Origin: Musa acuminata AAA Group
Lineage: Eukaryota; Streptophyta; Magnoliopsida; Zingiberales; Musaceae
DNA: 64,000 bases
Reading direction: 5' to 3'
NCBI RefSeq assembly: GCF_036884655.1
Contig: NC_088339.1
Span: 31,705,001 to 31,769,000, forward strand
In this document: piece after piece, positions 33,501-44,000 of the stretch
Position numbering within the stretch: position 1 is the first letter of the stretch
Layout: each line of letters starts with the position of its first letter
Notes under the pieces: generated by a model
Told to the model about the DNA's origin: nothing
The model's input: only the letters and a program-made list of their open reading frames with translations
The model's database searches: none
Translations under genes and position numbers: made by a program

Positions 33501-35269
33501 CACCCTATTAGATGTCCATCAGGAGAAATGTGCGACCAGCAAACAGATCCATCCATTATTACTATAGATGTATATATGCATTGAAATAGAGACCTATCTA
33601 CATTTTACTATGGTTGTATATACGCAGATGGAAGGTAATCGCAAACTACATACTGCACGCACCACGCTTACGTCAGATACATAATTTAATTAAAAATACA
33701 TTATTTTGAAAACCCAACAAAAAGACTTGCCACTTCGTACCTAATTCCTTCTCGTTGGAAAGGTAGAAGTTTTGATTCAACATAGCTTGGCATCCTGTCA
33801 TATAGATCTTCTTAAAAGACAAGTTAGTATTGAGAAAGAAAATGTTATGTGAGAGCAACATAACAAGAAAAGAAGAGCGAAGGCTATATTGAACAATTTC
33901 AGTACCTATATGTGAAGGACTTTAAAAGCTATTTTAAAAAAAATTAATTATTATACTAATAAATAATAATAATGAATTTTGAAGATTATGCATCATGTCC
34001 ACAGAAATAAAATGATGCCAGGATACACACTATAAAAAGGCTCTCTGATGACAAGAAATGGGTCAAGAAACACACACCAAAATATTAATGAAATTAAAAA
34101 AAGGATCCAACAGAACGAAGGACCAATTCTAATTTGTAACTTGAAGATTGAAGTTTCATTTTCAGTTTATCTTCTATGCATGATTGAGAAATGTCATTTT
34201 CGTTAAGAGACAAATATGCTTGACAAATCTGTGGTATAGAAAAGTAAACTAAAAAGATGATTACATCATTGCATTTCTCATTCAAAGCTTAAATTTTGCT
34301 TCAAATGCAAGAATAGTACAGGCATAATCCACACCTCTTGTACACATGTAATCCATATTCTTAATGGAACTCTTGTTTACATGTACCTCGTAGATCTGGA
34401 ACAGCAGATGCAGCAGCAAGGGCACGTCGGACTAATGGATCAAGCTTTTGAACCTGGAAGACATGGTGCTTAAATGAGTTAATTATTGCTTATTTGAATA
34501 AAAACTAATGTTAATTATGAATTCCTATCCGTGTGATATGTCACTGATTCAAAAGGTGAAAGACCACAAGATGGACAATAATTGAAACAATTTATCCTGT
34601 TTGATATTATTTCATTGATTAAATGTATTACAGAATAATATCATAAGCAAAGAGCTACAACATGAGGAGCAAACCTTAACATCCACACCAGCCACCGCGT
34701 TAAGAACTTCCTCAGCCACATCCAAGGATGATAGAGGGAACATCCATAGTCTAATGTTTACCATTTGAAGGAACATAAAATGTAAAGACAATTAGTTATC
34801 CCACCAAACTTAATGAACCCAATCAAACTCCATGAAAGTATCATGAATGTGTCAATACCTTTCCCTTCCATGCCAGCTAGCCTTTGGGATCTTATGAAAT
34901 GCATCTACAAGTAACTAGAATGAACCCATAACAATAACAAATAGTTCTAATGAATTGTCTTTTGAATATACATCAAAGACTTCAGGTGATATGCCAATAC
35001 AATACCGGATGATAATTGAACTTTGCCGCAATAACACCACTGGCATGAAGACAAAGTCTGACACAGAGCTTGGACACAGCAAAAGTGGTATCTTTCCCTG
35101 GAAAGACAAACCAGAGTAAATCATAATCATATGACAACTGTAGAGAAAGAGCAAAGAAGTATCTAAAAGCTCAAGATAAAACTCTTCAGATAGTGGTCAA
35201 ACAGATTCACATACCAGTTTCTCTGGATGCATCCGTTGAAGATAGACCTAGCGCAGGAAAGGTTTCAAC
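6503..35269 (-). CDS. SMARCAL1: SMARCAL1/CHR18-type SNF2 annealing helicase, copy A (23 exons seen; N-terminus missing, C-terminus frameshifted)
   Basis: Exons in transcript order: 35269-35215, 35097-35006, 34914-34859, 34750-34675, 34453-34387, 33807-33741, 26227-26161, 25230-25147, 25048-25007, 23559-23404, 19573-19496, 15542-15474, 15374-15309, 15212-15084, 12867-12811, 11520-11431, 10139-10074, 9816-9748, 9640-9536, 9401-9276, 7340-7282, 7202-7166, 6595-6503. All junctions have GT/AG borders and keep one open frame of 601 codons. Family proteins rewind RPA-coated single-stranded DNA and remodel stalled replication forks in the nucleus. Visible parts are one HARP domain (residues ~28-95), Walker A GLGKT (154-158), DESH box (259-262), SGTP (289-292) and RAHRIGQ (533-539). 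Odd points: a 2-nt insertion turns the end into ATLDTPL-stop instead of [10 protein letters not shown]; no first exon is visible before homology to copy B ends at ~35,626; and intron 6 is swollen to 7.5 kb by transposons. Probably a degraded duplicate, though the ATPase core is intact. Confidence 0.85.
7341..9275. other. copy A helicase intron of ~1.9 kb
   Basis: AT-rich intron. It holds a foldback at 8,014-8,215 and a purine-rich patch (8,735-8,960, AGAAGAGGAGAG-like) with accidental open frames. Part of it (~8,120-8,760) is deleted in unit B. Confidence 0.6.
8014..8215. repeat. 51-bp inverted repeat (foldback) in helicase A intron
   Basis: Arm 1 is 8014-8064 and arm 2 is 8165-8215, separated by 100 bases. 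Arm 1 begins ATTGCAATTAGGATATTT and ends AAATAAGAGGAT. Arm 2 is its reverse complement with only a handful of mismatches. It could be a small foldback element or MITE. The second arm falls inside the part deleted from unit B. Confidence 0.75.
14136..14570. mobile_element. old hAT-like (CAAGG family) relic shared by both units, copy A
   Basis: It starts CAAGGTTTGCTATACC and carries TACCGGTA-type subterminal sequence (for example CATACCGGTATGGG near 14,539). A TATA-like GGTTATAAAAAGG occurs near 14,335. The right end is not clear, since no CCTTG terminus is visible. It occupies the same position as 48,188-48,880 in unit B and so predates the duplication. It is internally deleted relative to B. 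Lies in a helicase intron. Confidence 0.5.
15731..15915. mobile_element. 185-bp hAT-like MITE, CAAGG family, unit A
   Basis: It runs from CAAGGTTCATAGTTCCG to GACGAACCATG. The flanks GGCCGATA (15723-15730) and GGTCAATA (15916-15923) look like a mutated 8-bp target duplication; the unit B copy has GGTCGATA and GGTCAATA. The interior is rich in TACCNNTCCG/GGTACAT motifs. It is at the same site in both units, so it is older than the duplication. Confidence 0.65.
16517..17691 (+). mobile_element. 1.2-kb defective hAT-like element, CAAGG family, unit A
   Basis: Termini are CAAGGTAGGCAATACCG and GTATTGCAGACCTTG, flanked by a perfect 8-bp duplication TTATATTC (16509-16516 and 17692-17699). Subterminal regions are packed with GGTACG/CGTACC repeats. 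The left part holds a TATTTAAA promoter-like box near 16,698. The interior at 16,850-17,250 is a decayed version of the transposase tail that is better kept at 51,120-51,580. Lies in a helicase A intron. Confidence 0.75.
17700..19495. other. copy A helicase intron, C-rich and AT-rich parts
   Basis: Positions 17,780-18,230 are C/T-rich (CCTCCTTCAGCAC-like) with accidental Pro/Ser frames, matched by 52,260-52,730 in unit B. Positions 18,300-19,495 are ordinary AT-rich intron, closely conserved with unit B. No gene or element is recognised. Confidence 0.6.
19917..20882. mobile_element. 966-bp non-autonomous hAT-like element in unit A only
   Basis: Termini are TAGTGATTTAAAAAGCG and, read inward from the other end, CAGCGATTTCAATAGGCG. 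The flanks TCTTGTTG (19909-19916) and TCTTGTCG (20883-20890) form an 8-bp target duplication with one change. The homologous place in unit B has a single GTTCATGTTGTCATC, the empty site. Both subterminal regions are rich in GGCGCTCGCCCGAG-like motifs. The core (20,340-20,600) is a GCGGCAGCGGCAG low-complexity stretch. No transposase. Confidence 0.82.
20891..23403. other. copy A helicase intron (right part)
   Basis: AT-rich intron sequence conserved with unit B up to about 22,015. From there to about 22,950 the two units carry different sequence (B 55,510-55,727), so one has suffered a replacement or deletion. I see no gene or element with clear ends. Confidence 0.5.
27098..27543 (-). repeat. 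LTR (3' LTR in element sense), 446 bp
   Basis: Seven mismatches by eye against the other LTR (about 1.6%), no gaps. It ends in the TG...CA dinucleotides typical of LTRs. Confidence 0.85.
29157..29640. repeat. ~235-bp tandem duplication inside the LTR element
   Basis: The block starting TGATC(A/T)AGTCCCTCC at about 29,157 recurs at about 29,392, and the first bases recur again at about 29,627. The two full units differ at only a few positions (for example CGTGGAACTC against ACGGGACTC). Confidence 0.8.
31450..31895 (-). repeat. LTR (5' LTR in element sense), 446 bp
   Basis: It begins TGTCACGG directly after the primer-binding site region (31,433-31,447 in genome order). The outer end reads TGATA where the partner has TGACA, one of the seven differences. 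Confidence 0.85.
31960..32240. repeat. GC-rich minisatellite in the hAT-like element core
   Basis: A string of imperfect units of the form GCGCGAGCAGCGGGAAGGCTC, about 27-30 bases each, repeats roughly nine times. The Arg/Glu/Ala-rich frames it creates on the plus strand are artefacts of the repeat. Confidence 0.75.
32296..32330. repeat. short GTTAGG tandem array
   Basis: About four GTTAGG units in a row, then a GTTGGG variant. This is six-base TTAGGG type, unlike the seven-base TTTAGGG of most plant telomeres. A single GTTAGGGTTGGGG at ~20,620 in the sister element suggests expansion from within the hAT-like family. Confidence 0.7.
32588..33740. other. copy A helicase intron 6, right flank
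   Basis: AT-rich intron. About 790 bases (32,633-33,423) have no counterpart in unit B, either inserted here or deleted there. No ends or genes are recognised in that piece. Confidence 0.5.
33741..35269 (-). other. copy A: HARP-domain exon block (6 exons)
   Basis: Exon 2 of this block (35097-35006) reads [18 protein letters not shown] and must be read in a different frame from the longest local open frame. The next exons give [19 protein letters not shown] and [16 protein letters not shown], the HARP core needed for annealing activity in animal SMARCAL1. The last two give [19 protein letters not shown] and a segment with [12 protein letters not shown] that leads into the ATPase. Reading phases 1, 0, 2, 0, 1, 2 match at every junction. 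Confidence 0.82.
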
Positions 35270-36321
35270 CTAGATAAGAGGAATTAGGCAAATAAGCGAC
35301 TCACAAATTAGTTATGGAACTTGGCATTGATAGTGGCATATCAGGAGATGAAACATTTCCAACTTGATGCCTATCTTGTGAGTGCTGCAAAATCAAAAAA
35401 GACAGAAGAAATAAATCAGTTTAAAACAATGGATAAATGGCATTCCAAGCCATCAATGCAATATCTGTCTTTTGTGATATAGATAAATGAATTCAAAAAA
35501 ATTAAGGCAGCCGTAACAGAGTTACAGACAACAATAAAGAGAGATAATATATTATCTTTTATCCAAATATATTGTAAATTGCAGAAATTGAAAATAGTTT
35601 CTGTGCTTTGAATTTATAAAGCGTCATACAAATTTGGAGTTCCTTCATCTTTAACCTTTCCTGGACTCTTCATTTCTTAAAAATTGGACTTTCATGTCAT
35701 ACTTCATAAAACAAAACAGAATACCTGTCTGCATTGGCTACATGTTGCCTTTATATTCTAATTTAGCTAGTTGCCTTCAATAGCTAAGGCTATTCAAATT
35801 AGCCAACAATCAAAGGTGATCATTCCGTGACTAACTTTTGGAAATTTAAAAAGAAATTGATGTCAAATAAGGGCAAGCAACATCTCCCATCATGATTAAC
35901 CACCATAGTTTTAAATTGATATACTTCAAAATAAAACAGGTGCAGGGGCTATGAAGCATCAAATTATGTTTAAAAGGTCTGTGTGTTTCATCAAGCACAA
36001 AACACATTATTGCTTAGGAGGGGAGGGAAAAATCAAATAACATACATTTATGCTATCTTCTCTTTTTTCCAAATTAACATCTATAGAAATAAAAAAAGTT
36101 TTGAACTATACTTCTGCAAGATCTGTCAAAGATAAGAAGCTACCCTATTTCTCCAAATGCAAGATTGGTTCAGAAAAAATGCAATCGTGATTCTTCTAGA
36201 TTAAGGCATTATCCTAGATATTACGTATCACAATTTTTATAAGGCTTCCAGTGGATATTTAAAAATGGGAGCGTAGGGTTTATGCAAAATTCAATAATGA
36301 GATGCTATATCTATTATAGTG
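35270..36321. other. junction between tandem units
   Basis: Homology to unit B ends at about 35,626. Positions 35,627-36,321 match neither the region before unit A nor the region after unit B by eye, and are AT-rich without a gene. A possible linker exon of helicase A (35,384 down to ~35,306, reading HSQDRHQVGNVSS) lies inside the homologous part, but its junction cannot be made to work. Confidence 0.5.
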
Positions 36322-37230
36322 ACGATGGTAGTGACGACGGGTTGATGGTGGTGGATCTCGAGAATGTCCTTGGAGATGGGCGGGATAGAATCCTAGAGGT
36401 GGAGCTCGAACAACATCTTGTGGGGGGAGAAGAGGAGAGAGAGCGACGACAGAAGGTAAGACAAAGGAAGAGGAGGAAGAGGACGATGGTCGCGTTGCAT
36501 CATCCTGCATCTGCGTCGACACTGCTCTGCATCTGCAATAGCATCGCCATCGCCTCGTCCCCTTCCTCCTCTTCCTTTACCTCACCTCCCGAACCGATGC
36601 AGATGCAGAGCGATGTCAATGTATATGCAAGACAATACAGAGTGACCATTGTCCTCATTATCTTCTAACTCTCCCTTTGCTCACGTTCCATCGCCACTCT
36701 CCCATCGCTTCCTTCTCCTCCCCCTGCAAGAAGCCGTAGAAATCCCAAAAACTCCACCTCCAAAACGTCACCCTGCCCATCTCTAAGGATATCCCTGAGA
36801 TCCACCACCACCATCATTAAACTATGATCACTATCGCAGCCACCACCCCACCTCGATCGTCAATATTATAAATGACATCGACAAAGTTGATTATCGTGTC
36901 ATTCTCGTCGACCACCATTACAACAATCACCTGTGGCCGTCGACGACGCCATTATCCGCTATCACCATAACAATCGACAAAGAAGTTTTAAGTATGACAT
37001 AACTAAAAAAAACATAATTAGAATATTAAATTTATTTTTTTGTCTATCGTTTTGGTATCATTCCTACACGTGTTATATCATCCGTCAACAAAACCAACGA
37101 CGTTAGAATAAATGAAGTTAAATGTTTCACTTTCATAACTATAAAGATTTAAATATAATTTTTTAAAATCTAAGAATCAAAATGTTAAATTAGTCAAACT
37201 ACTTATCAAAGCACGGTAGTGTGTGACAAG
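36322..37230. mobile_element. right-hand part of the long-inverted-repeat element, unit B
   Basis: This is homologous to about 2,133-3,040 (shared landmarks CTTGTGGGGGGAGAAG near 36,417 and GACATCGACAAAGTTGAT near 36,874). The left arm seen in unit A is missing, and the sequence just left of 36,322 is unrelated. The duplicated segment therefore starts inside this element. Confidence 0.5.
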
Positions 37231-37731
37231 CCCATAGTCTTCTTAGTTCTTAGTCATATTTCAAGTCAGTCCCTTAATGTGAGCCTCAGGTTGCATCACA
37301 AAAATATTTTCCTGATAGCAGTTTGAGCATCAAATCTGCAAACAAAGCTCACACGAAAACATGAAAAACTCTAGAGGAGTTCAGCAAATAATAAAGCATT
37401 GATTTAAATATTTACAATAAAAGCTTGTAATCAGATTTGACTGAATTCAATCAGAAAGCATGGACTTGTGACAAGAAGACATGTTTAAAGAGTAATTGTT
37501 GACCTCATCCACAATGGCCTAAAAAAAACCATCGACAAGTTTCCTCAAGCACATAAACAGTACAGATATCAAAGAGATGGCAGATACTCATTTGGGCTTT
37601 GTCCAAATCAGCCATATTTTGAGGCTCACATTCTGCACTAAAAAGGCGAATAAGTAAAGCTGAAGTGAAGCTTACTGATATTGCTCCGCATGAAGCCCAG
37701 CGTAGACTCCGTGGGACTGCCATCCTCGGAC

Positions 37732-39552
37732 CTGCATCAGCACAACTGTAATTATTTCTCATGTTCAAAACGATTTAGACAAAACATTTTGATGATGAAA
37801 GTGAGAACCAATTCTGGCAGGAAAAAAATGGCTTATAATAATATGTACTATCTCAAGAAGAACAAAAATGAAATATAGAACCTTCTTCAGCTCTTGTCCT
37901 TTCTATTGGAATAAAAGAAACATGCTTTAGTAAATGTAAGAGTTTAGACACAAGGATCTAATAACAGTATGTCATAAACATGTTTTGGTGCATTTTTAAC
38001 ATGATATGAGCAAATAAGTCAGGGAAGCCTCGAGGGCTTGCATAGGTACCCGAGTGAGATGAGAGAAGCAAGGTCCAAGCGTATCTAAAGGTATGTTTGA
38101 GAACACATTTGATATGTGGATCGATGGTCCAATTCACATTTTAAATTTTAAATATGAATTGATGTTTGATATTTTTTTTTCAAATTGCATTTGGCCTGGA
38201 TACTGCATTACAAATGCTTAAATGTTGATGCTATCTTAGGTTAGCATTAACATTTCCACATTTGTGGGATGCTAATGAAATTCTTTGAATTTCATATAAT
38301 GTATTATAACATTTTATAAAATCATAAGATTGTCATCATAAAATGGAAACCCTAACCCTCATTTCCTCTCCCCTTCTCTCGAAACCAAAATGAAATTTTA
38401 TTTACTTATTTCCAAAGATTATTTTACTTTCATTTATATGATTGTATTCTTCTATTTATTATATTTCTGGACCATACAATTTTCTTTTGTAAGATTCTAA
38501 ATATTTATTTAAATAAAAAATATGTATTCACTTTTGAATGAACATTAAAAATATTATTCAATGAACTTTTGAAATACAATTTTACCAAACAACACTTACA
38601 CCAATGTACAATTAAAATATAATTTTAATCTATTATTTACCAACACTCAAAGCATTCTACAACGACACATTCATTCAAGCACCTTTCTCCAAATGCACCT
38701 TCGAAATACAAATGTGTTCCAAAATGCATCCTAAATTTTAAGGAAAGGCAAATTAACACCTGGGCAAGGTGAGGCAAGGCTCGAATGCCTCTAAATTGTT
38801 CAGCCAAGCGAATTCACACTCGAGTAAGGCGAAGTGAGGCAAGGCCCAAGCGCCTCTAAATTGTTCGAGCAAGCAAATTCACACCTGGGTGAGGTGAGGC
38901 GAGGTGAGGTGAGGCGAGACGAGGCCCAAACACATCTAAATTGTTTTAACATGCAAATTCATGCCCAGGCGAGATAAAGCTTGAGCGACTCTAAATTGTT
39001 CAAACATGCGAATTCATGCTCAGGCGAGGCGAAGCGATGCAAGGCCTGAGCACCTCTCAATTGTTGGGCAAGCAAATTCACACGAGGGTCCCGGGAAAGG
39101 CGAGGCAAGGCACGAACACCTCTAAATTGTTCGGGCAAGCAAATTCAATTGGGTGCTGCTTAGGCGTGCCCAGTCCCAATGAATCTGATTGAGCTTGAGT
39201 TGAACCCAAATTTATTGATTCGTTTCAACCAAGATAACTTGACTTCCTCCAAACGCACCCCCTACTTGCCGTGCACAAACCCTAGCTTCCCAGCCCCTCG
39301 CAGCCGACTCTCCTCCCTGTCAATGATCAGCGGCCACCTTTCTCCCTTTCCCAGCAATCAACATGCCCTGTGAAACCTCTTCCCCCTTTCCCAACAGCCA
39401 ACGAATGGCACACGTACCCCTCTCTCCTCCCCCCATTCCCTCTTCTCTCTTTCACAACCACCGGCACTACCCCAACCTCTGACTTAACGGACAAGTTAGG
39501 TTAGGAAATGCACCAGGTTGATGAACAAGAGGATACAAAGAGATGGGATCAC
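37732..39552. other. intron of small gene copy B
   Basis: Largely parallel to 3,564-5,189. It holds the ~60-bp minisatellite and an extra AT-rich piece (~38,490-38,740) absent from unit A. Nothing else is seen. Confidence 0.55.
38740..39165. repeat. same minisatellite in unit B (~6 units)
   Basis: This is the paralogous array of the 4,319-4,800 repeat, with the landmark CTCTAAATTGTT near 38790, 38853, 38935, 38990, 39055 and 39120. It has one unit fewer than unit A, so the array has changed in copy number since the duplication. It lies in the intron of small gene copy B. Confidence 0.78.
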
Positions 39553-39697
39553 AGTGGAGGCGACAGAGGACCCAGAAAGCAAGGGCCCCACCGACGCTGA
39601 AGATGCCGGCGGTGTGGCGCAACAGACGGGTGCACGGCTTCGCGTCCGACCGCATCAGTTCCCCATCCGACCATCCCAGCGCCCGCCTCAGCGCCAT

Positions 39698-41062
39698 CCT
39701 CCGTCTCCTTGCTCTCTCCCACTCCCAAGAAGACCACAGCACAAAAGAAGAGGGAAGGAAATAAGACGATGACGTCCGTCGGAGTTGGCGGTGCCGGCAA
39801 CAAGAAAAGGAGGAGGAGACCTCAACGAGGGTCGGATGGTTGGGTTGTGGGAGCGGTGACGGCGGACGGAGACGGAAGGGAGGACGTGGTGAGACGTAAA
39901 GCCCTACCGTTTCCTGACGCGGAGAAAAGGGGTCGTAGTTATTAAACTCGAACCGGACCGGTTCGTCGGACCGGAAAAACCCGCAAACCGAACGTCCAGC
40001 TGATTAAGTTGGATGGCCATGATATTTATGGCTCTACAAACACGTTTATTTCTAAGCCACTACCGTAATATTTTATAGCTCATAGAGAATGTGATCTGAT
40101 CAACAAGTCTTAAGTTTGCATCTTTATCACACATTTAGTTTTTTTTATATATTAATTTTAGATCATAAATTATATTTTTTTATAAAATAAAATAAAGTTA
40201 CGCATTAATATTATTTTATATAATTTTTAGAATATTTTTATTTTTTGTTATTAAAAAATTACGCATTAATCCCTATTTAAAAGACAGATATAAAAATAAA
40301 ATTACACACCTTAAACTACTATTGTTTACTAATTAGGCTAGAAATTTCACTTGTCAAAATGCAGGCTGACGCTGAATAGGAAAATCATTGTACAACAAGG
40401 CTCGGGAAGATTACAAAATATACATATTGAATCTGATTCCAACGCATTATCAACAAAAAGAATTGTCACCATTGAAATGTTCTAAATTAAAACAGAGACA
40501 TTGTTTTTTCTGATTAAAAACTTTTTGTGACCAATAAAATATCGCACTCATGCAAGGAAGGTCATAGGATAACTGATTGGTACGTATAGATTAACAATTC
40601 CCTGTTGTTGCCACGCTCCAATGTTAAGAGGTGATTTCTATACTTGTTTTATTAAGTAGTACATATGTTATTGGAAAAACAGAAAAAAGAATACCTGAAG
40701 TGAAGGAGGGCCTTGTTGATCTTTGCACCAATAGAACGGAGTCAGTAGTTCACGAGCATTAGGAACCTGTTCAAGTAAGCCAAAAGAATGAGCATCCAGA
40801 GATTTAATAAAGTATCAAATATTTTGCAGGCAAGTGGATCTAAGGGCCCCTAAAGAGCCGAGTAAACTGTCACAAACACAAGTGCGTCACTAGTATTTTT
40901 CTCTATTGATCAGATCATTCTGGCATTTGCAAGCTGTTCGTCAATTACAATAGATTACAGGCTTCACGAGAACTTGTCCAAAACCAAAAAAACAATAGAC
41001 ATACAAGAAATGGGGATATATATATATATAATGAATGTTACACAACAACAACAAAATGTGTA
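39698..41062. other. spacer between helicase B stop and small gene B start
   Basis: A GC-rich promoter-like part (39,698-40,000) is followed by AT-rich sequence. It contains an exon-like segment at 40,695-40,766 and a short TA run near 41,015-41,030. About 440 bases of it (40,625-41,060) are missing in unit A. Confidence 0.5.
40695..40766 (-). other. orphan exon-like segment, 24 codons
   Basis: On the minus strand CTTGAACAG|GTTCC opens and CTTCAG|GTATTC closes a 72-base, phase-0 open segment that contains ELLTPFYWCKDQQGPPSLQ. The borders and composition look like a real internal exon. It lies downstream of the helicase B stop and upstream of small gene B on the same strand. It could be an alternative 3' exon of the helicase, a 5' exon of the small gene, or a captured gene fragment. 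I do not recognise the sequence. Confidence 0.4.
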
Positions 41063-44000
41063 TCAAAATTTGGGAGTTTTTGCAATGTGCTGAGCATCCC
41101 CAGCTCCATGACAGCGTTTCATAAAGGAGTCTAAAGTTGCTTGCTTTTGAGGACTTTTGCTTGTTTGACTGGAAGACACTTCTAATGTATTTTCTTCGCC
41201 ATCGAGCATCTGATAGCGGAAAAAAAAAAAAAAAGCACCATCAGTAATTAAAAGAAGAATTGTGTGTGTTAAATGAAAGGCATCTATGCTTTCCTGAAGC
41301 AGCAATTTGAAAGAAACTCTCTAAGATAAAACAGTCAGGATGGTAGAAAAAAGGGAGGGTGTAAAGTTATTATGTGTCTAATGAAAAAAATTAGATTTCT
41401 ATTGAATACAAACCACAAATTTAAGTGCTAAGCTGAAAGGAATCAGAGTTATCTCTTACATACACGATTTCCACTACAGGAGGAAAAATATGAGAATCAT
41501 GACTTTTGATTCATAAAAGTGGCAACAAGGCAGTAAAGATGTTTACTAGAATCCAATGTATGGAGTGTGCAACTGATCGTTTTTTATAATATATTCTCAG
41601 CCAATGTGTACTGACACCTGATGCAGAAGACTTGAAAATACTCTTCAATTTATAAATTAGGCAGGTCATTACCAAATCAGGATGAACAGAAATTTTATCC
41701 AATCATAAGAAATATAAATCATTATCTATAAGGAGCATGTGAAATTTCCAGAAACACAACAAATGAAGAGATAGGGTTATGCAGAACCTGGCTCAAAGTT
41801 TCCAATTTGCTTCGAACAACATCCCTGAACAGGACTGGCATCAGCAAAAACCATGGGTAACCCAAGAATTGAGGTAATACTTACACTAATGACACAGACA
41901 TACCAGATTATGTCATCAACAGTGTCATTTGAGAGAAGGTAATATATATTGACCGATGATACCTAGCAAAGCAAAGGAAAAATGAATATAATAATACATC
42001 AATGGTCAACATGAAATATAGTTTGTCTTGGTTAAAGTCGATTACTGCAGCAAATTATACCCCAAATAGCGCTAAGTGCAGTCAAGCCTAGTACCTTGTG
42101 AGAGCAAAACAGAACTACATTATGATATTTAAATTTTGATGAAGAGACAAAGTTAGCATGCTCTACGTAAGTGTTAACTGACATGAGATAGAACTATAAT
42201 AAGTACACATGAGCTAAATTCATGGTGAATTGCTAAAGGGTACTCAAGTCATGAATACTTAATTAGATGAAAAACTTGCACCACACAGTAAACTGATAGA
42301 ATCTCAATGTGGCCACAAACTTATTAAAGAGGGATTCTTCCTTAAATTGTTTGTTTGATTCAAATAATTCAGCATAGTAGACTTAGCAGACATTGACAAT
42401 GACATTTATTTGTTAATATGAAGCTATAGTAAACAGTGATTGAGCAACCATCAATTTCCACCTTAACAAAGAGAAAGTTATCTCAAGGCTCTATATATAC
42501 AGATACTAGTGCTCAAGAAAGCAAATGCTAAATAATCAACCTACCTTTGGCTTTTGTTGAACTAGTTCTTTAACTACCGGATACATAAAATTAAGATTAT
42601 ATCAAATTAAAAATAGAATAGGTTATATTTCTATTGCAATTAGGATTTTTATTTTTTATTTCAGTGAATTTAAATAAGAGGATAATATAAATTATACATT
42701 AGGGAGAATCTAGAAACTATTACATAAATAATTAAATTTATCTATTTCAGATCTATTTCAAATATTATATAATTAAATTATTACATTAGGGAGAATCTCG
42801 AAACAATTACATAAAAAAGCCACAAGGAATAACAGGAAAAGGAGAGGGCACAGCAGAGGTAAAGAAGACAAGGAGCAAAAAGAGACGACTAGGAGAGGAG
42901 GACAAAGAAGTGGAAAGAATTTAGGAGAAAAATGGCAATGAAGACTGATAAAGGAAAAAAAAGCAGAAAAAAATAAGAGCATAAAATAAGAGGAAGAAAC
43001 AGAGAACAAAACTTTTAGTTAAGCAAAAAGAGAAGAAAACTAAAAGAGAGTAGAAAAACAAAAGAATTGCGAGATTATTATTTTATATTTTATTATACAT
43101 ATTTTAAACTTATATTATTAATTAAGCCAGTAATTCGACTTTTTGACACACTGGACTTTTTGACCCACTGTTCTGATCAGTAATTAAGTGACACCAAGCT
43201 TGGCAATGACTGGGTAAGTTTTAATAAGTACGGATGATATTACTATAAAAAAGAAGCATTTGCATCCAAGCCAGGAAAGAGTATAATACATCTAGGTGCA
43301 CTATAAATTGTATCAATACCACGAATCATTACCTGGCCAATCCGGTGAGCACGATCTTCTGCCTGAATTATATCACCAGGAGTCCAGGTCAACTCAGCAA
43401 AAAAGATTGTACTTGCTGCGGTCAGGTTCAATCCAACACCTCCGGCTTTGATTGAAAGCTACAAATGGGCATCACCAACAATAAACTTCAGAAAGCATGG
43501 AGCATGGGGTTTGTTTTCAATATAGCATAAAAACACTACAGTCTGAGCAGAGAGATGTAACAAATCCAATTCAAAAGCAGAAAGAAGCCTACAACTGCAG
43601 CCTTTATTTCAATCTTCTCCTGAAATTCATTTACTAAAGCTTGTCTCATCGATGATGGGGTACCGCCATCTATTCTTATACAGCCAACTTTCTTTTTCTG
43701 CAATAAATTGATCATTCTTGGGCGATTATGATGGTGAACTGTTGACTACTATTTATATGAACATAAAATCTACCTTAGAAAGATGGCAATGTTAAGTTAC
43801 TTACAAGAAGAAACTGATGTATCGCATCAATCATGGGCTGATGGTGAGCAAATATCAAGAATTTGCAGTCTGCCTGAAAAGTGAGGATGAGAATAAACAT
43901 GAAGCACCATATGTGCTAAAAGTTTTATAAAGTGAAGAACTAAAACATAGCCATTCACAAATGGGTAGAAGGAACATGATACAGATTAACCAAACCAGAT

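Larger units (their letters stand above)
37505..39697 (-). pseudogene. small two-helix membrane protein, copy B (altered donor, frameshifted end)
   Basis: Exon 1 starts at 39697 and exon 2 is 37731-37505. Exon 1 residues are nearly identical to copy A (one Met-to-Leu change at residue 26, MRHTAG to LRHTAG). The copy A donor sequence TATG|GTACC reads TGTGATCCC here, so the original GT is gone. A GTGATC donor three bases earlier (exon low end 39553) would keep phase 1. In exon 2 one extra A (GACAAAGCCC against GACAAGCCC in copy A) shifts the frame near the end. The conserved FDKPK-stop is replaced by DKAQMSICH and about 28 more residues, ending at 37505. The protein would be about 123 aa. Most likely a decaying duplicate, though it could still be expressed with a new tail. 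Confidence 0.6.

Noticed and set aside
34915..35154. 79-aa frame ([16 protein letters not shown]...) and its unit B twin at 61,898-62,113
   Set aside because: Wrong frame. The same DNA read in another frame gives the HARP-domain sequence [18 protein letters not shown] with correct splice borders.
35306..35384. Candidate linker exon of helicase A reading HSQDRHQVGNVSS
   Set aside because: The following donor would leave a 35-base intron with incompatible phase, and the unit B counterpart has a frameshift and no AG at the same acceptor.
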